Assembly (NCBI RefSeq): GCF_964204865.1
Contig: NC_135263.1
Location: 19,327,426 to 19,391,425 of the forward strand
Origin: Styela clava
Lineage: Eukaryota > Chordata > Ascidiacea > Stolidobranchia > Styelidae
Length of the DNA stretch: 64,000 nucleotides
Direction of reading: 5' to 3'
Below, piece after piece: positions 36,201-48,400 of the stretch. The position numbers and the translations under genes were made by a program. How positions within the stretch are numbered: the stretch's first letter is position 1; every line of letters starts with the position of its first letter. The notes beneath the pieces were generated by a model. The model was not told the origin of the DNA, did not search any database, and was given only the letters and a program-made list of their open reading frames with translations.

Positions 36201-39200
36201 AAGAGGTACATCTTACATCGATGCTCAGTTTCTTTGATATTTCTATGTTTAGAATGTTGCTTTCTAACAGACTCATGTAATTCTGCAAGTTGGTATTATT
36301 CACATTTAACCACATCACTATCTGTATTTCTAGAACAATTTGACAATTATCTGCAACATGATGCACATGAATTCATTAATTATCTGCTCAACTACATTGC
36401 CGATGTGCTCAAAGCTGAGAAAAAGGCGCAACTTGAAAAGCAGAGATTACATCAAAGCAAATTGGATGATAAGCACTCAATTGGAGAAGTTAGAAAGGAC
36501 AGAAAATCTATGTTTAGTCGAGGCAGAAAAGACAAAATAAAACCTGAAAAGCAAGACTCGTCAAATGATGGAAATGGAGTACCCCTCACTAACCGCATTG
36601 GTGCAAGCTCTTTTCTAACAAGTTTAAAATTGAAAGCACATTCTGAAAATCCAAACCTCGATGGTGGTAATGCATCAACAGTTTCTTCATCCTCTGGAAC
36701 TGGCTCATCCATTAATCAGGAGGAAACAAACTCAACAAAGATTTTAGCTAATGGTACTCCAGATTCTATCCCAAACAGTGAATTATGTATTGTCAATGAG
36801 AATAGCGAATATTCTTCGAGTAGTAGTGCCAAGTCTTCTTTGACAAGTTCATTGCAGCGACCAACTCGCAACACAGAGTCTTCATCTTCTTCATCTCCAT
36901 TAATAAAGTGGGGACGCAAAAAGAATCAAAACGGCGATTGCGCAAGTTTGGAAACAGATGAAAATAGTCATGCATCTTATCCATATGATAGAATGAGAAG
37001 TATGGGAGATAATGACTCTACATCTACATGGGTGCATGAAATATTTCAAGGAACGCTAACAAATGAAACCCGATGTCTCACTTGTGAAACAGTAAGCAAA
37101 CAATATTTTCTTTTCCCATAATTTTTAAATGTACTAAAATGGAAATGATCATTAAATTTATGTTGTATGTAGTGGATGGGGTCCTGTGGTGTATGTACCA
37201 GGTTAGGGTTAGGCCATACTTTAATTTTGATTTCCCTTATTTTAGTTCTATTACGAGTTCGGGGATGGTCTGTGTTAGCCAAGTGAATATACCCCCTGCC
37301 CATAGGTTTTACTCCCTTTACACAACTTGATGTAAAGTAGGCGAACAATATTAGTTAACCTCCATATTGGTACACACGCTTCTGGAGCACCGTGGATGGT
37401 ATATTGAATAGCTCAATATTATTTAAAATACGTGAGTGTTTTTTGCAGTCTAATTGTTGCAATGCACATGAGAATTCACAATGTTTTTGTTGTAGCTAAT
37501 TCGATTTCGAATTTCAAGGCGCTCTCAGTTTATTGCAAATATTAGAACTATGAAATAGCCATATCTGTCCATCTGTTTAAATATCTTTTTGAAAACTTTG
37601 CCAATGGTGTTGAAGCAAAACCTAGATAGAAAGCAACCTTTAATAATAACGAAATTGAATTTTTCTCTCATTCAACCCACTACCCATCATTTTTTAAAAC
37701 TCTTGGATCATAACAGAGAAATCCAAAAAGAATCGAGTATCAGAATTGGTTCAGATTTAATTATGTTCAATGTTTCATACAAAAAACACTCAATTCATCT
37801 CTTGAAAACTAGAAAAAAATTGACACTCAATCAAACATCAAAAATATATCTGTAACTTAATATGTATTTTAATTCAATGACATTGAATTTACGTTTACTT
37901 CCATGCCTTCTTTGCATAACATGACACAATTTTAGGATATATTATTCTATATTTGGAAATATTGTCTTTTGGCATAGTCAGAAGAGGAGATAGTTTGGTT
38001 TTGGATTTCTGACTGACTAATCCCAGCTCGAAATGATAGAAATGTGATTAATGAGTCAACTGAAGTAAAGACAATATAGCAGTCATTAACTATAAAAGCA
38101 ATTGTATTTATTTTACAATGCTTCAGGTCAGCAGTAAAGATGAAGATTTTTTGGATCTTTCAGTTGATGTCGAACAGAATACATCAATATCACACTGTCT
38201 CAGGTATGTAACGTCCAGTTTATGGTATTAGTGTTGCAACATAGTTGTATTCTTTTGCAATCATTAAACTTACAAGAGGTTCTTGACTAACTTTGTTCTG
38301 TATGAATAGCACACCTAATATTTTGCTTTCTATGCGATGACTTACAGTTTATTCATATCTTTTGGAAGCCTAGCAATGGTACCAATGTATCACTTATACC
38401 ACAGGTATTTTAAAGAAGCCGATCTGATATATTTATGTAATCTATCTATTCTATGTAATACCAAAAATATGCTGTGAAACATTTTAAAATATTTATTATA
38501 TAGTTTGAAAATTTCTAAGTTTTTGTACTACAATTTATTTGATGTTCTGAATGGGATTTGGGCTAAGACTTCATAATTTCCATACTGATTATATAGGTAT
38601 TTACATTGCGGTCTATGGATACTAGGTACGAGAAACAAGTAGTTGTTCTTGTTTCTAAGTCTTTACCCTTCAGAATGAATAATGAACTTTTCCAATGAAT
38701 GATTATTTTCTTGTTTGAATCAGAAAAAATAAATTATGGGTATTTTACTTTCAAAATGTAATTTGTGATATGTATATATATTTTTTCAGAGGCTTCAGTA
38801 ACACGGAAACTTTGTCTGGTGAACATAAATATGACTGTGAAGTTTGTTGCAGTAAACAGGAGGCAGAAAAAAGGTATTTCAATACTTTTTATAGTTTGTA
38901 ATGACGAATATAGTGTTCAAATAATAAGAACCTTTTCATAAGAGGAATGTTGCTCCACTGGACTTGTTTCATAGATAGATATCACCTCAACCTGTATTAG
39001 GTAATTTTTTTGCAAACAAATATTTTCAATTTTAGTCTTTCATTTTTACGATAATTTGCTCAAAATAAAGTGATACTCATCCGCTCAAGAGTGAGTACCT
39101 CTAACCGAGGTCTCTGGCAATTACTGGAATGTCAAGAGTTACTGAATTTGTACAGAATTGAGTGTGCATTGTTCACTATAAATAGCTGTTAGTGGTAGAC

Positions 39201-40673
39201 ATGATTCATGAAGCCGTTTAATTCAAGATGGATATAATGAAAATTCTTGTGAAAAAATTTTTTGGTAGGAAAAGTTATGTATTAAAAGAGTTTAGCGAGA
39301 AGATAAGGGCTCACAGCTAAATGGTTACGACAGCTGTAAAAATATATTAAGCACATTGAGGTGACACTTCATGGATGAGAAAGCATATACAGTTTGAGTT
39401 ATTAATTGATTATCAGTCAATTGTATTCAATATTCTTTGGTAATTTGATTGAGTCGATTTAGAGTAGACAACCGATCATCGCCCTAAATGTGATAGCTCA
39501 ATTGAAATATGCACTGGTGGATAGATAGATATGAGAGATCCAATTTCATCGATATATTTTAGGAAACAGATATCAATTCAAGTCAAATACTTAGATATGA
39601 TGAGTAAGGTCACTGGTAACCTAACGATTGATGGAAAAGACCCATCTGTTCACACTTATGTGTGTGTGCATCACTGTCATTAAGTTGAGTGATCACAGCC
39701 ATGATTCGAGGAGAATTAATTAATTAAATTTGTCCTACATGTTTGTAGGAGGTAGTGACTTTCTAGAACTATTTTGCGGGTATGAGGTCCTGTGGAAGCT
39801 GATGGAATAATTTAGAATAAATAGTTTATGACTGATATAATTATACTCATTGTTCTGACTAATACAGATAATAATTCAATGCTTACAAACTCGTTTTTTT
39901 TTCAGAATGAGAGTCAAAAAGCTTCCTGTTATACTCGCTTTACACTTGAAAAGATTCAAAATGGACAGCCTTCAACGATATACTAAGCTTTCATACCGGG
40001 TTGTGTTTCCATTTGAATTAAGATTGTTCAATACATCAGATGATGCAACTAATGCAGAACGACTTTATGACCTAATTGCTGTTGTTGTTCATTGTGGAAG
40101 GTATGCTTCATTTGTACATAATGAAAATGGTCTAAGTAATGTCCCATTATTATATGAATGACTGTCTTTAAGTGTGAAATATTCTTAAAATTCATAAAAC
40201 CTTCGAAGCAAATTAGAAGTTGGTCTCAAAATAAGTCAATACCTTTTGCATAAAACACCTAGTATATGGAATATCTTGCACATAACTATCCCCGCATGGT
40301 ATTCGAACTTGCGAACCCACGCAGAGTAATCAGAGGTGCGATGGCGAGTGCATTCTTAACACTGATGTATTCCTAGCACGATGAACCACATCGCCGCTAT
40401 TTACTGGTACTGTGAGCAACTATTCTTTCTGAAACCTAATCCATTCAAAATATTGATAAACTCTCATCATTATCATATTAATTTACTTTCAGTGGGCCAA
40501 GTCGTGGACATTACATCACTATAGTTAAAAGCCATGGACTGTGGCTCTTGTTTGATGATGATATTGTTGAAAAAATAGAACCAAATACAATCGAAGATTT
40601 TTACGGATTATCAGCAGACATTCAAAAAAACTCTGAATCTGGTTATATCTTGTTTTATCAATGCAAAGAATGA
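33287..40673 (+). CDS. USP46: USP12/USP46-type ubiquitin carboxyl-terminal hydrolase, eight coding exons
   Basis: A cysteine protease that removes ubiquitin; USP12/46 orthologues work with WDR48 (UAF1) and WDR20. Coding exons are 33287-33313, 33413-33493, 35160-35391, 36334-37091, 38127-38203, 38790-38873, 39906-40100 and 40493-40673. All are bounded by AG and GT with consistent phases and sum to 544 residues. The catalytic Cys box is [14 protein letters not shown] (C41). The His box is [13 protein letters not shown] (H491), with FDDD at ~506-508. Zinc-binding pairs are C361/C364 and C408/C411. The ATG at 33287 follows an in-frame TAA and leads into [17 protein letters not shown], matching the family N-terminus. 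Human USP46 is 366 residues. The excess is a ~200-residue Ser/Asn-rich insertion (about 145-345), entirely in exon 4, between the IADVL helix and [16 protein letters not shown]. Intron 2 is enlarged by transposons. USP12 and USP46 cannot be told apart here. Confidence 0.95.
33590..33769. repeat. Terminal remnant of a hAT-like element in USP intron 2
   Basis: The right end, reverse-complemented, begins CATTGGTTCTCAAACTAGGG and carries the CCGCGG and GGGGTCTGCGAAGCG style of hAT sub-termini seen elsewhere in the window. The left end was not found. Confidence 0.4.
33778..34326. mobile_element. 549-bp non-autonomous hAT element with perfect TSD (USP intron 2)
   Basis: It starts CAGGGGTGTGCAACC and ends with the inverted GTTGCACACCCCTG. 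GCGGGCC motifs occur near both ends. The exact octamer GTCTAGTA flanks it (33770-33777 and 34327-34334). It is non-coding and abuts the remnant at 33590-33769. Confidence 0.9.
34461..35112 (-). repeat. SINE copy, antisense in USP intron 2, interrupted by a later insertion
   Basis: The 3' body lies at 34461-34691 and the tRNA-like head at 35005-35112. The head holds GATTCGAACC as the inverted B box and GCGCCACACCGCC at the end. The two halves join cleanly across the insert at 34692-34996. It ends only ~48 bp before the exon 3 acceptor. Confidence 0.85.
34692..34996. mobile_element. ~305-bp insertion inside the SINE
   Basis: It begins ACTGGTTCTCAACCAGTGGG and has repeated GTGGGCCA motifs typical of hAT ends. 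TCTAGCAC occurs on both sides (34684-34691 and 34997-35004). The right terminus (GGAGAG) does not mirror the left well, so the end has probably diverged or been trimmed. Confidence 0.7.
37180..37394. repeat. TIR repeat in USP intron 4, related to the hairpin family
   Basis: The left end is GGTCCTGTGGTGTATGTACC and the right end is the inverted TGGTACACACGCTTCTGGAG then CACC. The interior has GGTTAGGGTTAGG and GTTCTATTACGAGTTCGGGG, shared in part with ~49170-49260. Confidence 0.55.
40273..40396 (-). repeat. SINE head fragment in the last USP intron
   Basis: Antisense copy of the tRNA-like part: an inverted B box (ATTCGAACTTGCG), GATGGCGAGTGCATTC, and a right edge GAACCACATCGCCGC. An ~18-bp partial duplication around CTAACACTGATGTATTCC interrupts it. 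Confidence 0.65.
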
Positions 40674-43572
40674 TAGAAATTAAAAATGGGTTTGTGCTAA
40701 TCTGATTATGTTGAAACGTTTGTGAGCTTTTTTCAAGCACACAGTACTTAGAGAGAAGTGTTGCAAGAGTTCTTGTTTGTGAGCACAAAATTGATAGTCA
40801 ACTCATGGTCACTGCACATAAATTTAAGCAGTTTTATCAAAACTGATACAGTTTGAAAGTTGTTGTCATTGATGACCCTGCTTAATCTTAATCAGACCAG
40901 GATCTATGCATGCATGTTTCAGTTTTGTATTAAAGGAGTAAATTATATAAATGAAATTTTATAAATATGTTTTGCATAGGATATCTAACTAGCTACTTGA
41001 CAATTTTCTGCATCTCCAGTGCCAGCCCAGAATAGGTCAAAAAAAATCTTAAAAATAAATAGGATTGCTATCACTACACATCGGCAGTCTTTGGCAATCA
41101 ATTGAACCAAAAATATTTTCCTCGACTCTTAATATTTTATGTTAAAAAAGTGTAATGGTTTCACTTTTCTTCCAAACGATAAATTGGTAACTTCACACAG
41201 TCACCATAAAAAATGTATTTAGTTTGTGATCATGTGACCTTGGGCATAGAAGTTTATCTTTTTGGCTGCATCCTTATTAGTACCATTGATATACAGACTA
41301 CAGAGTATATAAGAGCAGAGTGTAGCTAGATTCTGAAAATGATATCTTCCTGTATCCCCCACTTGCAGCTAGAGGTTTGGTGCAAGAAAAAACAGGTTGA
41401 CGTGTAATAATTGTCTGTATTGTTTATTATCGATCATGCATTATCAAATTTTAATTTCCTGATAATTTAATTTGTAATATATGTTTCATAATTTGACAGT
41501 GGCCCTTTCTGGAAAATAACTTGTGCCTGTCGACATCTTATATGAATGTTACCTGATTAAATACTTACCTTCAGGCTTCAACCTTCACATAGCCGCGTTT
41601 TCTTAAGACTCGCAATAATAGCGATAAAGCATTTACTCAGACCTATTTAGTTTGTAACTGTTTTCGCGGGTGTCAATCAAAAATAATAAAAATTCAAGTA
41701 CTTCTGCTGCACAAAATAGTATTGCGTTGGCGTATTTCAATTTGTCCACAAGATTATTACTAGTTTCTATTACTAGGATCTAAATACTATCTGGATTTTT
41801 TTTGTATTTTATCTGCATTTTAGATTGGGCCCCCTGGTTCAAATTCTTATGTGTGCTCCTGTTGTGCAGTGGTTCATTTATTTTCATGATATCTTTTTGA
41901 TCTTGCTGAAGGCAGCCAGTGATAGTAATATGGGGTTCCTGTTTTTTGATAGCCATTTGTTGTAGTTAGTATTTTAATTTTAAATGCACTGTCTATATGG
42001 CTAGTATCTGCAATATATGAAGTGAAAATGATTCGATCTAAAATACTGTTTCTTAGTTGAAAGAAGTATGGGCAAATTAAGACTTGAACTGAACTTAACT
42101 ATATTAACATCAACGACGCCGGGATATTCTAAATAATATTCAAGAACTCAAGAGGTATTTTATTTATTTGTTTTACGCTGTAAATTGCAAGGAATGCAAA
42201 AATTTCCCGTCATGTTCGGTCACTATCGAAACTGAGGATGAAACATTTATTTCCGACACAACTTGCTTTTAGATTTATTGCCGTGGCCGAACAAAACATC
42301 TCGACTAAATTGAAATATATGATAAACTAAATTACTGCTGATATTTTGCATAACTATGTTTCAAGACTTATAAAAGGAGATCACATGCCTCTATGAACCC
42401 GTCAAAACATTTAGAGGTCTCCAAAATTAGGTTTTCGTAAACTGTCGAGTGTTGAAAATTGCACAGTTTTTCAGTACCTTATTTACTCAATTCTAATGGA
42501 TTCAGTTTTAATAGGGCATGCAAAGCCTGTAGGTGCTATTTTAATCCTATTATCATTAGTTCTAACTCTTTAGGTTTTTTGCGTAATTTTCAGCAAAAGG
42601 ATAAACAACCATCAATATAGATAAAATTGTTGCCCAAGAAATTTGAGATTGCATTTAGGGGGTCACGAATTCGGAGCTACTTTGATGACACAACAGCCAT
42701 CAAAATGCAAGAGTGCAATTATTTGTCCTTGCAATGGACTGATAATACAAGGTATTGCCATCATAAGAAACTACACATTCCATTGAAAGAAGATATTTAC
42801 CTCATAAACCCCCACAATAGATGTTTCAGCTCTGAGTTACCTATATCATGTTCCTATGATCACCAACTCAACAGCTTCAAATCGATTCTATTTATAAAAC
42901 TAGCTTTTTCTGCCGATACTGAATTGCTTTAGGAGAGACATCTTTTTACCGAAAAATGGAGGGGCAAAAATGGTATTTTAACCTAAATAAAGAATAGAGT
43001 GAAACATGCAAAAATATAACATGTTAATATAAAGAGAAAGTACGACTCAGAAAAATATAAGAAATGAATAGAATTGATGATAAATACTCGGCAAGTAGCG
43101 GATATACATATTAGAATAAATAAGAAGACGCCATACACTGACAGCTCGCCGAGCAAATCATATACAAAATTAATAATAAGTTGTTGCGAGGAGCTTTCTA
43201 AATCTGAAGGGTATATAACTGAATTATAATTACCGCTCGCCTTTTCATATCAACCCGGGTGAAATTCTTAAACAACAACGGTGGAAAATTCTGATAAAAT
43301 AACGGATGGAAATTATCAAATTAATAAGAAACGTGAAAAGTGTTGCACAATAACTACAAAATAAAATTGAGATAATGTGGGCAGGCGATACAAACTAATA
43401 TAAGTTAAGTATAAGTTTATCGCCGAGCGTGAATTTGTGGAGGTAAGTGGTGGAGAAGGGGATAAAATACAACCGAACTAATTTGGATCCACAGGATCAG
43501 TGGACATATTTACTACGTCGGCATCGCGCCAAGGTAACCAATCTGCTGGAGGTAGTCAGGTCAAGTTTATAT
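40674..43572. other. Intergenic stretch downstream of the USP gene
   Basis: No recognised gene. A 101-codon frame at 42627-42932 resembles nothing I know and has no supporting splice context. ATTAAA near 40929 is a weak candidate poly(A) signal for the USP gene. Confidence 0.45.
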
Positions 43573-43675
43573 GGACCTCCTGAAGTATGCACACCAAGAT
43601 GGCGCACAACCTGAACTCGAGTTGGGTACCAGGTTCAGGTTGTGCGACATCTTGGTGCGCATACTTCAGGAGTAC
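43573..43675. repeat. ~103-bp near-perfect hairpin repeat
   Basis: Two ~44-bp arms match at about 40 positions. The left contains CTCCTGAAGTATGCACACC and AAGATGGCGCACAACCTG. The right holds the inverted copy ending CTTCAGGAGTACC. The loop is ~16 bp. Related hairpins are at 32508-32629 and 37180-37394, so this is a mobile foldback family. Confidence 0.8.
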
Positions 43676-44361
43676 CGTTTAGTAAAAAACAAACACAAAC
43701 AATATAAAAAAAAAAAAAGTAATCAAACAATTTTACTTTGGAAGGGAAGTCGCGGAGAACCAAATCTGGTTATCGAGCAGCGAAACCCAAGATTAAAAAG
43801 ATCAGGTAATTCAATTATAGAAATACTGTTATTGTATTGGCGGTAGGTGAACCAATATTTCCTTTTGCACCAAATCACTGGGCGACAGTGATACAGAACC
43901 TGTGAACGAGTCTCGTTTGCGTAACCACACGTTACCGGTGGTTCCACATATGACGAAACCACCTGCGAACGGATCGCAGTGGCGTAAGATTCAATCGAGC
44001 TTTCATAATCGAAGAAATCTGAAACTGATCGAGAGGGACAAAAATTGAGCAACCGATCCAGGAATGACACGAAACTGTCTTTCCAAAGTATCTTCTTGTC
44101 GCTCACGATCAGGAGATTATTAGAGGTGATCGTAAAATTCGCCTCCGAGGAATCATTTGACCCCACAGATTACCATACGGAACTATGCGACGTCCATCTG
44201 GGTCAGCGGAGCTTGCGTCGCCTCTTGGACTCGGTAAAACTTCGCCACAACCTTGCAACCGAACGGACCATATAGTCGGGGTAATTCAAAAAGTATGAAA
44301 CGGATTTTTGTAATGAAAACAGGAAAAAATTGAAAATCCTCCAATCTCCTCGAAACCGCGC

Positions 44362-44455
44362 AGGGGAGGTGCGATGGCGAGCGTATTCCTAACACCTAGC
44401 ACGATGCGTCACACCAGAGCCATTATATAACGGCTCTGGTCACACCGCCAAGCCT
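44362..44455 (-). repeat. SINE head fragment containing a tiny palindromic insertion
   Basis: The antisense tRNA-like head runs from GGTGCGATGGCGAGCG to TCACACCGCCAAGCC. It is interrupted by a 23-bp palindrome at 44416-44438 with an 8-bp flanking duplication. Confidence 0.7.
44416..44438. mobile_element. Collapsed 23-bp TIR-only insertion with 8-bp TSD
   Basis: AGAGCCATTATA followed by TAACGGCTCTG forms a near-perfect palindrome. It is flanked by exact GTCACACC on both sides (44408-44415 and 44439-44446). It looks like two transposon ends joined after loss of everything between them, sitting inside a SINE. Confidence 0.6.
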
Positions 44456-44895
44456 CTGAAAAAGAAAAATTCAAAGTGAGCCAGTGACAGGTTCCCCCGC
44501 CATATCCGTCCCGAACTAATAATCAAATAGTAGTCCGTAGTTTCTGATATAATAAGCCGCCTGATTTAAACGACTACCATCTTTTTCCAGATAAATATGG
44601 AAATCATATTCTCAACCAGCTGAAGCTGCAGGATCATATTTTGCTCAAAATTAGTTGACAGTTCTATCAATTGGAAATGTTTTTCAGTTTAGTTTATCAC
44701 ATATATATACATACATAAAAACAAGTCTCAATATTCATATATTATTTTAAATGAAACATGTTGCGATGCGACAAACCTAATTATCTGAATTCAAACCTCG
44801 CTCTTTTAATGTTTTTTACAAAAATAAAATTCTGAAAAATACCCATTACAATCTGGCAAGACCTGTACATACATATTGGTCACGTGATTTTCGGT

Positions 44896-44917
44896 CTTTT
44901 CTAGTGACACCGGGCAG
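44896..44917 (+). promoter_or_regulatory. Candidate first (non-coding) exon of RPL21 with a 5'-TOP-like start
   Basis: A pyrimidine run CTTTTCTAG begins at 44896 and a donor-like CAG|GTGGGT ends the putative exon at 44917. An E-box (CACGTG) lies 10-15 bp upstream. The matching acceptor is TTACAAG at 45424-45430. This fits ribosomal-protein gene architecture but is inferred, not shown. Confidence 0.3.
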
Positions 44918-45446
44918 GTGGGTTTCTGACTTTTAAGTAGCTCTTGTTTGCATATGTTTTTCTTGGTTTTATCGACTCAAGTAGCTTTTATTTGTTGCTA
45001 TATTGTTTCATTTATATATAGGTTTCATAACTTTTCAATTTTGATATTAAATTGTTGTAGTAAAACAGGGTTTCCATGCGGGGGAAAGATACGGTACGGT
45101 TCCAGACCAGTACCGTACTTTCTTTCGGATTTTCGTTTTATATATACAGTACCGGTAACATCTAACTTTCCCAACTAGAAAAATAGAACAGAAGAAAGCG
45201 AGTGTGGCATTTTCATGTTAGGATAGATTGATTAGTTAGTATTTAGATTAAATGTTTGTTCCTCAAGGGGGGGGGGGGGTCTCTCAAACCTCGGTTTCGA
45301 GATTGTTTTCATAGGACTGTAAGACCTATCTCAGCTATTACTAAAACTTACAGTTAAATTGTGTCATATTGCTGTAGTGACATAATATATTATTTGCAGC
45401 TAAACGTGTATATTCTTTTTCAATTACAAGGTAGAGAAACGGCACG

Positions 45447-48400
45447 ATGACTAACACAAAAGGATATCGCCGCGGAACGCGGTATATGTTCTCAAAACAA
45501 TTTCGTCAAAGAGGTAGAATGCCACTGACGAAATTTCTTACTGTTTATAAAAAAGGAGATATTGTCGACATTAAAGGTGATGGTGCCGTACAGAAGGTAT
45601 TCTGCTTGTTATTGCATTTTCAAAGTATTCTATTTGTTTCGGAGCATCCCTGCATCTGCTTCACTGTGAATTTTTCATTTATAGCAAATAGGCCAGACGC
45701 CCATTGGTATACAAATGTAGTTTTGCAAACGTTTGTTGAGGATAAGCTTATCCTATAATGTCATTTTAGGGAATAATCTACCTAATTATTAAGATGAACA
45801 TCTGCAGTAGGGCACAGTTCTACGATTCCAAGATGTTTCGACAACTGTTTCAATAAACAAACACTTTATTTGTCTCTGAAACAAGAGCCTCTGGCAAGAA
45901 GGCAGATGCGTCAAGTTTGTTTCAGCAATATTAAAAATCAATCATGACGTGCGTCGGCTGCAATATGACTAAAATTTTATTTTTTTGCTAAAAATTCCCA
46001 AATGCTATAGTAAAAAAATTTTCCTTTTTATATTAGATTATTTGTTTCAGAGGAATACAATGGTGATTTTTTTCGATTATCTTTTAATGTTTGGACTATT
46101 CTTGAAATCTGAGAACTGTGCCCTACTGTTCTGTGACAATGTAGTTATATAACAACATACTTATATTGTATGATGAAGCTAGGACTAGGGCTGGAATAAT
46201 GTATGCTTATATTTAAATATTTCTTTATTCTCAATCGTTCAGGGTATGCCACACAAAGTTTACCATGGTAAAACCGGTCGCATATTCAATGTAACTCAAC
46301 ATGCTGTTGGCATAATTGTGAACAAACAAGTCAAGTAGGTGATATTGTGAGCTAGAATAAGAGAACTACCAAAGTATTTTAAAAGAGTTACTACTTTCAT
46401 TTTCCATGATCAGTTATGAAGACTGGAATGATTTTTTTAAATATTTTGGAAAGCTTCATTTATACCTGCCATTTGTTTTTTATTGTTGACTAATTTGACA
46501 ATTATTGCTCATTTTAACATTAATTTTTCTATTTTCCTTATCACGTTTAACAAAATTATTGAGTGTTTCACATTTTTATAGGGATGTTCGATTTGAATAC
46601 CTTAAACTTTTTGTATTCAAAATTCTGAGTTCTTTATGAATAATTTAGAATATTATTGGTTGAAAATATTTCAAAATAGACATCATACCTCTTCATCCTG
46701 TCGATCACTATTCTGCATTATTAAATACATATCTAGGAATTTATCATGATTTATGCAAATTTCTCTGAACAATGTAAATTATATTGTTGAATTACTTTTA
46801 TTAAATTATTGTTTTGATTAATTTGAAATTAAATTGCCCATGTAGAAGAATTTTTATCTCGCCCAAAAATGATTGTGTTCCGGGCATTGCCTAACAAATA
46901 TTGTTTTTTGTCTCCGACTTGAGGATGAGAGATGAAGACTAATTTATCATGATATCGGTTTTAAATTGTTAAATTTTATTTATCAGGGGCAGAATTATTG
47001 CAAAAAGGATTAATGTTCGAATTGAGCATATCAAACATTCGAAATCCAGGATATCTTTTGTCCAAAGAGTGAAAGAAAACGAGAAAAAAAGAAAAGAAGC
47101 TAAAGCTACTGGCCAAAAGATTAATTTGAAAAGACAGGTTAATGTTTACATATTCAAGTATACTAGTGGCAAAACCGGTGTTATCATGAATATTCTAATT
47201 TTTTTGCTATTCTTAACAACTAAAATAGGCTCCAAGATTGATTTTAGATACATCTAGCATCGCAGTTTGTTATATAATAAAATTAATAATTATAATAGTT
47301 AGGTGATAGAATACCCAAGGAATAAATAACAAGCACGACTTTCAACAATAAATTTGCAACTGATAGTGACTAATGAAGTTATTTTCTGAACTAGCATGCG
47401 GCCCTGTATAAATAGCTACTTTTGGCTTGTTTTGTTAAACAAAAAACATTCCAAGTTTACATATATAAAAAAGGAATAATGCATTCAAAAGAATATCTGT
47501 CAGTCTGAACCGAAGTTTTAATTTGTTAAGTTCATAGTTGTGTTGTTAGGAAGACTGATGCTGGAAAAGTTACTTTTTATATCAGGAGAAATGACTTCCA
47601 AAACTTGCAGCATATATTCGCAGAAAAATTCCGCTTCAACAAACGGGGGATTCTTTTTAGCGATGTTGCGGGCTACAATATAACTGGCCAATAACGTAGA
47701 TTCACTTTCGTTTAATATAACTTTGAACATGTTTGTTTTCCGTCTGTATGAATTTAGCAATGAATTAAATTATGAATATGCGAGTCAACTGATCATAATC
47801 TGAAGAATGCTTCGTCTCATAATGACGGCTAATGTTGTATTCCTTCAGAACCGGAATATTTTGTTGGCCATCAGGACAAATCGCTGTAGTTTGATTCCCT
47901 TTAATAAAGAAATAAGAACGTTGCCATTCATCTAAAAAACGTCTTTTTTCAGTGTCAAGTTTTCGTTTTGTGACATCTTTAAGCTTTCTTAATATACGGC
48001 TGTATAAAATACTGTCGTATGTAATCCTAATGCTGGTGCGTATACAAATGATACCTTAGTGCTTAAACTGTGATAATGGTGTAACAATTGGCGGTATCTA
48101 AAACGCAAATAGGTAAACACAAAAAGTATTATTTACAGTTAAAGTTCAACCGTTTAATCATTTCACTCAAGTTCGGTGGACCATTTTAGGTCGTTCGCAG
48201 GCCATAATTGACCCACGGTTTGGGAACCGCTGATGTACATTGTTAACTATGCCATATTCTGTATATTTAAATACAAGTATACTTGAGTTGGCAATTACAG
48301 TATGGAATCGCACCTCAAAATTAGGGGGGAGGGGGTTGAAATTTTAGGGGGGGTATGTAGGGTAATTACTGGACCATATGGTTATGTCAATAAAGGCCAA

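Noticed and set aside
43723-44166. 147-codon minus-strand frame, and a 101-codon frame at 42627-42932
   Set aside because: No known similarity, no splice partners and no poly(A) context; left unannotated, though small unknown genes cannot be excluded.
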